The notes under the pieces were generated by a model that was not told the origin of the DNA, did no database searches, and saw only the letters and a list, made by a program, of their open reading frames with translations. Positions 6,989 through 11,760 of a stretch of 11,760 bases of DNA are shown in pieces. The stretch's first letter is position 1. Every line of letters starts with the position of its first letter. Position numbers and translations under genes: made by a program. This stretch comes from DAIODI01 sp036746875 (GTDB lineage: Bacteria; Pseudomonadota; Alphaproteobacteria; Rhizobiales; Aestuariivirgaceae): NCBI GenBank assembly GCA_036746875.1, contig DAIODI010000084.1:1-11760 (forward strand), written 5' to 3'.

Positions 6989-7657
6989 ATGCCGGCCTCG
7001 AACCGCCCGCCGCCCGGACCGCTGATGGGGCTACCCGATCCCGCCGGGCGGCGGATCGGGCTGTTTGGGGGTTCGTTCAATCCACCCCACTGCGGACATC
7101 TGGCAGTAGCGAAAGAAGCCATTGTTCGCCTGGGCCTGGATGGGATCTGGTTTTTGGTTTCGCCTCAGAACCCACTGAAAAGCCCCGCGGAAACTATCGA
7201 GTTTGATGCAAGATTTCAGCAAGCCGTGCGCTTGCTCAGCGGCTCAGATCCGCGTTTTCGAGTCTTAGATATCGAGTCGAAACTTAATACGCGTTGGACC
7301 GCCCAGACCTTGGCGCGACTCGCTCCGGTGCTCGCGCGCGGCGAGTTTGTCTGGATCATGGGGGCCGACAGTTTCGCCGGCCTCCACCACTGGAACGATT
7401 GGCGGGCCATTCCCGCCACCCTGCCGCTCGCGGTGTTCGCCCGTCCCGGATGGTGCCTCAAGGCGCTGTCGTCCCCGGCCGCCAGGGCGCTTGCGGGCTG
7501 TCGCCGACCCCAAACGGCCGCCCGCCGGCTGGCCAGCCGGCCGCCGCCGGCCTGGTGCTTCATCACCATGCCGCTGCGGCCGGAGTCCTCAACCGCCATC
7601 CGTCGCCAACGCGCAGCCGGGCCGATCGTCGCGGCTTTGTCACCGGCCGATGCTTGA
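6989..7657 (+). CDS. nadD: Nicotinate-nucleotide adenylyltransferase
   Basis: NadD joins nicotinate mononucleotide and ATP to give deamido-NAD in NAD synthesis. The 222-residue protein has the nucleotidyltransferase motif GGSFNPPHCGH (27-37), then SPQNPLK, TRWTAQTL (101-108), MGADSF (124-129) with the HHWNDWRAIP stretch, and the C-terminal SSTAIRR signature (200-206). The start is uncertain: the ATG at 6989 lies 15 nt after the proA stop, and a second in-frame ATG at 7025 would remove 12 residues; neither has a strong ribosome binding site. An internal patch (about 7080-7320) is notably AT-richer than its surroundings and uses rare codons such as TTA. It is the first gene after the proBA block and precedes rsfS, a common alphaproteobacterial order. 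Confidence 0.95.
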   Translation: MPASNRPPPGPLMGLPDPAGRRIGLFGGSFNPPHCGHLAVAKEAIVRLGLDGIWFLVSPQNPLKSPAETIEFDARFQQAVRLLSGSDPRFRVLDIESKLNTRWTAQTLARLAPVLARGEFVWIMGADSFAGLHHWNDWRAIPATLPLAVFARPGWCLKALSSPAARALAGCRRPQTAARRLASRPPPAWCFITMPLRPESSTAIRRQRAAGPIVAALSPADA

Positions 7658-7836
7658 TTGCCGCCGCCGGGGCGATTACGTTCCTGACATCACGCAACGC
7701 CAAAGACCCAACCCGTTGCTTCCACGACCTGTGATCGCCGGAATCGGAACCGCGCCGGACGAAGCCCGCAAGGCCCCGTCCCGGACAGTGCGGATTTTGA
7801 CCCTCTCCGGCCCCCATCAACCGAGGACATCCCCCA

Positions 7837-8253
7837 CTGCCTACGCTCCAGAAGCGCAGCGGCGCGCGTAAACCCGCCGTTCCTGTCGAGGGACTGCCCA
7901 ACGGCGGCGCCCCGGCTCCCCTCACCGATCTCATTCTCACATCGCTGGACGATGCGAAGGCCGAGAACGTCGTATCGCTCGATCTCGACGGCAAGGCGGC
8001 GCTGGCGGACCGGATGGTGATCGCCACCGGCCGGTCGAACCGGCACGTCGCCGCCATCGCCGACCAGCTCGTCGAGAAACTGAAGGCGACCGGCCACGGC
8101 AAGCTCAGGGTCGAGGGCCTGCCCCATTGCGACTGGGTGCTGGTCGATGCGGGCGACGTGATCGTGCACATCTTCAGGCCCGAAGTGCGCACGTTCTACA
8201 ATCTGGAGAAGCTGTGGTCGCCGGACGCCCCGCGCGAACGCGCCACGCATTGA
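7837..8253 (+). CDS. rsfS: Ribosomal silencing factor RsfS, apparent CTG start
   Basis: RsfS binds L14 on the 50S subunit and blocks joining with 30S when nutrients are scarce. The conserved core is complete: LTDLILTSLDDAKAENVVSL, ALADRMVIATGRSNRHVAAI, the EGLPHCDWVLVDAGDVIVHI segment, and FRPEVRTFYNLEKLW at the end. The first in-frame ATG (8014) would cut off about 30 conserved residues. Upstream the frame is open to a TGA at 7798-7800 with no ATG, GTG or TTG. A CTG at 7837 has a GAGGA Shine-Dalgarno (7823-7827) at 9 nt spacing and gives 138 residues, a normal length, so I take it as the start. A sequencing or assembly error at this codon is the alternative. The 179-nt spacer after nadD shows no gene. 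Confidence 0.9.
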   Translation: MPTLQKRSGARKPAVPVEGLPNGGAPAPLTDLILTSLDDAKAENVVSLDLDGKAALADRMVIATGRSNRHVAAIADQLVEKLKATGHGKLRVEGLPHCDWVLVDAGDVIVHIFRPEVRTFYNLEKLWSPDAPRERATH

Positions 8254-8278
8254 CCGTTCGACCGGGTCCGGGCGGCCT

Positions 8279-8758
8279 TTGCGCCTCCTGATCGCCGCCG
8301 TCGGCCACACCAGGGGCGCCCTCGCCGACGCCGAGGACGATTACGTGGCGATGGCGATGAAACTCGGCCGCCCCATCGGCTTGCGCGGTCTCGACCGCCC
8401 GGCGATCGCGCAATCGAAGGCCGCAACGGCGGCGCAGCGCAGGGACGACGAGGCGGCCCGCATCGCTGAAGCGACACGCGGCAGCCGCGCCTTCGCGCTG
8501 GACCCCGGCGGCAAGCTTCTGTCCACCGACGATCTGGCGGCCCTCGTGCGTGGCGGGCTTGAGGGCGGCGCTGGGTCCCTCGCGTTCGTCATTGGCGGTC
8601 CGGACGGACTGTCCTCCTCGATCAGGCAGACCAGCGCAGGGCTGATCTCGTTTGGCCGGCTGACCTGGCCGCATCGACTGGTTCGGGTGATGCTGGCCGA
8701 GCAAATTTACCGGGTGGTGACGATTTTGGTTAACCATCCGTATCATCGCGGCGGCTGA
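8279..8758 (+). CDS. rlmH: 23S rRNA pseudouridine-1915 N3-methyltransferase RlmH
   Basis: RlmH is a SPOUT methyltransferase that uses S-adenosylmethionine to methylate pseudouridine 1915 in helix 69 of 23S rRNA in assembled 70S ribosomes. The 159-residue protein has the expected length and motifs: MRLLIAAVGHT at the start, FVIGGPDGL (103-111, the SAM-binding knot), FGRLTWPHRLVRVMLAEQIYR (125-145) and the terminal NHPYHR (152-157). The N-terminal half is Ala-rich and divergent. The start is TTG at 8279, 25 nt after the rsfS stop. The next in-frame ATG would delete the first beta strand, so TTG is favoured although no strong ribosome binding site is visible. Confidence 0.95.
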   Translation: MRLLIAAVGHTRGALADAEDDYVAMAMKLGRPIGLRGLDRPAIAQSKAATAAQRRDDEAARIAEATRGSRAFALDPGGKLLSTDDLAALVRGGLEGGAGSLAFVIGGPDGLSSSIRQTSAGLISFGRLTWPHRLVRVMLAEQIYRVVTILVNHPYHRGG

Positions 8759-8788
8759 GGCTGCCGGCGCCCATCGGAGCCGCCCACT

Positions 8789-10141
8789 GTGATTCGCGTA
8801 TTCGCAGCCCCCGCGCCGGGCGCCTGTTTCGCGCTGGTCCCCGCGCTGATCCTTGCGCTCGCCGCGCCCGCGCTGGCGCAAGGCGCGACCATGGCCGAGG
8901 GCCAGGCCACGCCGGCCACGCCGGCCGGGCTGGCGGCGGTGGAGAAGGATCTGGGCGAAGCCACAGCGCGGCTGGAAAACCTCGCCGAGGCCAGGGACGG
9001 CCTGAAGTCCGATCTCGCCGCCCTGTCGGACCGGCTGGTGGATGTGGCGGCCCGCCTCCAGGGCGCCGAACAGCGCGCCACGGCCACCGAACACCGGCTG
9101 GCGACCCTGAACGAGACCGAAGCGACGCTGAGCGTCGACCTCGCCCGCAACCGCGACAGGCTGGCCGACCTGCTGGCCGGACTCCAGCAGATCGACCGCA
9201 ACCCGCCGCCGCCCATCGTCACCGGACGCGACGACGCCGTGGCGGCGGTGCGCGGCGCGATGCTGTTCGCAGCGCTCCTGCCGCAGGTGCGCGCACGCAC
9301 GCTGAAGGTGACGCAAACGCTGGCCCGCCTCGAAGAGGTCCGCGCCGCGCTCGCCGCCGAGCGGCAAGCCCTCGATGGCACGCTTGCGCAGCTTGCCGCC
9401 GCAAGGACGGAAATCGCCACCCTGCTCGATCGCAAGACGTCCCTGGCCAGGGCGGCCAGCGCAGACTACGACGCCCAGCGCCAGCTCGCCCGGCGACTGG
9501 CGACACAGGCGGCGAACCTCAAGGAGCTTCTCACCGCGCTTGAGCGCCAGCGTGCGGCGGAAGCTTTGCGGATCGAACGGGAGCAGCGCGAGCAAGCGGA
9601 GCAGCAGGCCCGCGAGGCCGCCGGGCGCGACGCTCGCGAAACCGCCCGGCGCGAGGCGTTGCGGCGGCAGGCCGCGCTGCCCCCGCCGTCCGCGCGCGCC
9701 TTCGTCGAAAGCCGTGGCCGTCTCGACTATCCGGCGCAAGGGCAGGTGGTGCGCGGCTTTGCCGACGCGGACGGCTTCGGCGGCGCCGCAAAGGGAATGT
9801 TCATCGCAACGCGCCCCGAAGCCCAGGTGGTGGCGCCCGCCGCCGGCCGGGTCGAGTTCGCCGGCGAATTCCGCTCCTATGGCCAACTCTTGATCTTGGA
9901 CGTGGGCGGTGGCTATCATGTGCTGCTGGCGGGACTGGGCGCCCTGACGGCCGAAACCGGACAGATTGTCCGGCAAGGTGAACCGTTGGGCGTCATGGGA
10001 AAGGATCCGGCTCGCAGCACGTTGATCGGCGATTTGTTGGAAGACCACAGGCCGATCCTGTACGTAGAATTCAGACAGAACGGCGGCGCCATCGACCCCT
10101 CCCCCTGGTGGATCGGAGCCCGCAGAGAGGCACGCGGATAA
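8789..10141 (+). CDS. envC: EnvC-like murein hydrolase activator (degenerate LytM/M23)
   Basis: This 450-residue secreted protein opens with a signal peptide (about 1-31, hydrophobic run then APALAQ). Two long Ala/Arg/Glu-rich coiled coils follow (about 45-135 and 165-300). A C-terminal LytM/peptidase M23 domain (about 320-445) ends in a YVEFRQNGGAIDPSPWW motif. All zinc ligands of active M23 enzymes are replaced: the usual HKGIDI reads AKGMFI, YAHL reads LAGL, and HLHFE reads ILYVEF. This is the pattern of EnvC-type activators, which do not cut peptidoglycan but switch on N-acetylmuramoyl-L-alanine amidases during cell separation. The start is GTG at 8789 with GGAG at 8775-8778. Its TAA shares one base with the ctpA ATG (TAATG), a coupled pair typical of Proteobacteria. 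Confidence 0.92.
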   Translation: MIRVFAAPAPGACFALVPALILALAAPALAQGATMAEGQATPATPAGLAAVEKDLGEATARLENLAEARDGLKSDLAALSDRLVDVAARLQGAEQRATATEHRLATLNETEATLSVDLARNRDRLADLLAGLQQIDRNPPPPIVTGRDDAVAAVRGAMLFAALLPQVRARTLKVTQTLARLEEVRAALAAERQALDGTLAQLAAARTEIATLLDRKTSLARAASADYDAQRQLARRLATQAANLKELLTALERQRAAEALRIEREQREQAEQQAREAAGRDARETARREALRRQAALPPPSARAFVESRGRLDYPAQGQVVRGFADADGFGGAAKGMFIATRPEAQVVAPAAGRVEFAGEFRSYGQLLILDVGGGYHVLLAGLGALTAETGQIVRQGEPLGVMGKDPARSTLIGDLLEDHRPILYVEFRQNGGAIDPSPWWIGARREARG

Positions 10142-11502
10142 TGCGCAAGGAACATTTGTCTTCAATCGCTGCATTCGCCCTCGGCGCCGTAGCGGCGACC
10201 GGGGCATGGCAGGCGCTCGACCCGGCAGTTGCGGCGAGCCCCGACACCTACCGGCAGCTCAACCTGTTCGGCGACGTGTTCGACCGCGTCCGCGCCGATT
10301 ACGTGGAGGTGCCGGACGAGGAAAAGCTGGTCGATTCGGCCATCAACGGCATGCTGTCGTCGCTCGATCCGCATTCGTCCTTCATGAACGCCAAGCGCTT
10401 CGAGGACATGCAGGTCCAGACCAAGGGCGAGTTCGGCGGCCTCGGCATTGAGGTCACCATGGAGAACGGCGTCGTCAAGGTGGTGGCCCCGATCGACGAC
10501 ACGCCCGCCGCCAAGGCCGGCATCATGGCCAACGATCTGATCACCCATCTCGACGGCGAGCAGGTGCAGGGCATGACCCTCAACGAAGCCGTCGACAAGA
10601 TGCGCGGCAAGATCAACACGCCGATCACCCTCACCGTCGTCCGCCAGGGCAAGGACGCCCCCTTCGACGTCAAGCTCGTGCGCGACGTGATCCGCGTGAA
10701 GGCGGTGAGGTTCGAGGCCGAGGGCGATATCGGGCTGATCCGCATCTCCTCGTTCAACGAGCAGACGCAGGAAGGGCTTGAGGACGCCATCGCGAAGCTC
10801 AAGACCCAGATCGGCCCCGACAAGGTCAGGGGCTGGATCATCGACCTGCGCAACAATCCGGGCGGCCTTCTCGACCAGGCGCGGTCGGTCTCGGACACCT
10901 TCCTCGAACAGGGCGAGATCGTCTCCACCCGCGGCCGCAACGCCTCGGAAACGCAGCGGCTCAACGCCACGCCCGGCGATCTCGCCGACGGCAAGCCGGT
11001 GGTGATCCTGATCAACGGCGGGTCGGCCTCGGCGTCGGAAATCGTCGCCGGCGCGCTCCAGGACCACAAGCGGGGCAAGGTCATCGGCACGCGGTCGTTC
11101 GGCAAGGGCTCGGTGCAGACGATCATCCCGCTCGGCAGCCAGGGGGCGTTGCGCCTCACCACGGCGCGCTATTACACGCCGTCGGGCAACTCGATCCAGG
11201 CCAAGGGCATCGTTCCCGATCTGCTGATCGAGCAGGATCTGCCCGAAGAGCTCAAGGCGCAGATGGGCAAGACCGAAGGCGAAGCCAGCCTGCGCGGCCA
11301 CCTGCGGAGCGAGAACGGCGAGGAGGAGACCGGCTCCTCGTCCTACGTCCCGAAGGAAAAGGACAAGGACAAGCAGCTCAAGGCGGCCATCGACCTCCTG
11401 CACGGCGTCGACGTTCAGCCGACAAAGGTCGAGCCGAAGCCGGTGGCCGAACAGCCCGCGCCGGCCGGCCAAACCAACGATCCGGCCAGGAGCAATAACT
11501 AA
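10141..11502 (+). CDS. ctpA: Carboxy-terminal processing peptidase (S41A) with PDZ domain
   Basis: CtpA-type proteases trim or degrade periplasmic proteins, including cell-wall hydrolases, from their C-termini. The 453-residue protein has a signal peptide or N-terminal anchor (about 1-31), the DPHSSFM motif (76-82), and a PDZ domain (about 90-175) starting EFGGLGIEV. The S41 core includes the RISSF and IDLRNNPGGLLDQA stretches. The catalytic dyad is inferred as Ser297 in GSASASE and Lys322 in FGKGSVQ, 25 residues apart as in known family members. A charged, Pro/Lys-rich tail follows about 380. The ATG at 10141 overlaps the envC stop by one base; a longer frame from 10108 would place extra residues before the signal peptide. 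Co-expression with the amidase activator EnvC suggests a shared role in peptidoglycan remodelling. Confidence 0.96.
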   Translation: MRKEHLSSIAAFALGAVAATGAWQALDPAVAASPDTYRQLNLFGDVFDRVRADYVEVPDEEKLVDSAINGMLSSLDPHSSFMNAKRFEDMQVQTKGEFGGLGIEVTMENGVVKVVAPIDDTPAAKAGIMANDLITHLDGEQVQGMTLNEAVDKMRGKINTPITLTVVRQGKDAPFDVKLVRDVIRVKAVRFEAEGDIGLIRISSFNEQTQEGLEDAIAKLKTQIGPDKVRGWIIDLRNNPGGLLDQARSVSDTFLEQGEIVSTRGRNASETQRLNATPGDLADGKPVVILINGGSASASEIVAGALQDHKRGKVIGTRSFGKGSVQTIIPLGSQGALRLTTARYYTPSGNSIQAKGIVPDLLIEQDLPEELKAQMGKTEGEASLRGHLRSENGEEETGSSSYVPKEKDKDKQLKAAIDLLHGVDVQPTKVEPKPVAEQPAPAGQTNDPARSNN

Positions 11503-11503
11503 G

Positions 11504-11601
11504 GCATCATCCCGCCAGGTGGACGCCACCTGGCGGAACAAGATGGTTCCCTGAAGCATCATCCCGCCAGGTGGATACCGCTTGGCGGGCAAACATGATG
11601 C
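11504..11601. repeat. Two palindromic units with a 20-bp direct repeat after ctpA
   Basis: Positions 11504-11523 and 11556-11575 are identical over 20 bases, 52 nt apart. In unit 1 a perfect 11-bp stem (11512-11522 with 11526-11536) closes a 3-nt loop. In unit 2 an outer 7-bp stem (GCATCAT at 11556-11562 with ATGATGC at 11595-11601) surrounds an imperfect inner stem (CCCGCCA at 11563-11569 with TGGCGGG at 11583-11589). It resembles a REP/BIME-like intergenic palindromic element. There is no T-run on the plus strand, so a classic terminator is unlikely, but it may protect the ctpA mRNA 3' end or separate the convergent genes. Confidence 0.75.
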
Positions 11602-11605
11602 GAAT

Positions 11606-11645
11606 ACAAAAAGAAAGAGCGGCCGGCCTGATTCAGTCAGGCCGG
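11606..11645 (-). terminator. Intrinsic terminator of the convergent minus-strand gene
   Basis: A perfect 9-bp stem (CCGGCCTGA at 11623-11631 with 11637-11645) closes a 5-nt loop. On the minus strand it is followed by a T-rich stretch (CTCTTTCTTTTTG), and it lies just beyond the stop codon of the gene entering from the right edge. Confidence 0.8.
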
Positions 11646-11653
11646 AACCTGCG

Positions 11654-11760
11654 CTAACGGCGCGTCTTCAGCGCCCCGGGCCCCAGCGCCTTCGCCGCCA
11701 CCTTCCGCATCACCGACGGCAGCGCTGCGGCCGCGAGGTCGGCCCTGGCGACCAGGCGCC
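11654..11760 (-). CDS. C-terminal end of an unidentified protein (partial)
   Basis: The last 35 codons of a minus-strand frame enter from the right edge and end at a TAG (11654-11656). The readable C-terminus includes ADLAAAALPSVMRKVAAKAL and ends GALKTRR, which is basic and Ala-rich. I do not recognise the family. The coding call rests on the open frame reaching the edge, on codons with G or C in most third positions, and on a well-formed intrinsic terminator placed just after the stop. It converges on ctpA. Confidence 0.65.
   Translation of the reverse strand, partial: RLVARADLAAAALPSVMRKVAAKALGPGALKTRR

Noticed and set aside
7797..7802. TTGACC as a promoter -35 box for rsfS
   Set aside because: No acceptable -10 box is found at 16-18 nt, and the site is too close to the probable ribosome binding site.
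8174..10207. 677-residue minus-strand open frame across rlmH and envC
   Set aside because: It is a GC-rich shadow frame covering two well-supported genes, without domains and with no ribosome binding site.
11512..11536. The 11-bp perfect hairpin after ctpA as an intrinsic terminator
   Set aside because: No T-run follows it on the plus strand; it is better described as part of the repeated palindromic element.
10162..11592. 476-residue minus-strand open frame opposite ctpA
   Set aside because: It is antisense to a complete S41 peptidase gene, and its sequence is a low-complexity mix without family features.

Overview
This is a high-GC bacterial chromosome segment. Its gene order (rplU-rpmA-GNAT-obgE-proB-proA-nadD-rsfS-rlmH-envC-ctpA), the SD-led genes, the many ATGA overlaps and the protein sequences fit an alphaproteobacterium, probably a Hyphomicrobiales (Rhizobiales) relative. 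The lineage is inferred from gene order and protein character, not from a search. Nearly everything here is core cellular machinery, and I do not see a clearly new multi-gene system.

Layout: (1) Positions 1-1170 hold a LacI-family regulator on the minus strand. A perfect 16-bp palindromic operator and a promoter candidate lie just upstream, and the first codons of a tightly coupled downstream gene are cut off by the window edge. (2) Positions 1171-1589 are a non-coding stretch with only weak inverted repeats. (3) Positions 1590-1738 hold tRNA-Ser(CGA) on the minus strand with its intrinsic terminator. (4) From 1740 there is a leader region and then the plus-strand ribosome/GTPase/proline run: rplU (broken by a 100-N gap), rpmA, a GNAT acetyltransferase, obgE, proB, proA. 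The last four are joined by three successive 4-nt ATGA overlaps. (5) From 6989 come nadD, rsfS (apparent CTG start), rlmH (TTG start), envC (GTG start, degenerate LytM domain) and ctpA, which starts inside the envC stop codon. (6) After ctpA lie two closely spaced palindromic units that share a 20-bp direct repeat. Then comes an intrinsic terminator serving a convergent minus-strand gene, of which only the last 35 codons are present.

Functionally the plus-strand cluster joins ribosome composition and maturation (L21, L27, Obg, RsfS, RlmH), proline synthesis (ProB, ProA), NAD synthesis (NadD) and cell-wall remodelling in the periplasm (EnvC activating amidases, CtpA protease). The LacI module on the far side of the tRNA looks like a separate sugar-responsive unit.

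The most useful observations are: the N gap in rplU is an artefact, because exactly 55 bp is duplicated on both sides and collapsing it restores one intact frame; the CTG start of rsfS; a sharp low-GC patch inside nadD; the palindromic element after ctpA; and the probable self-operator of the LacI regulator.
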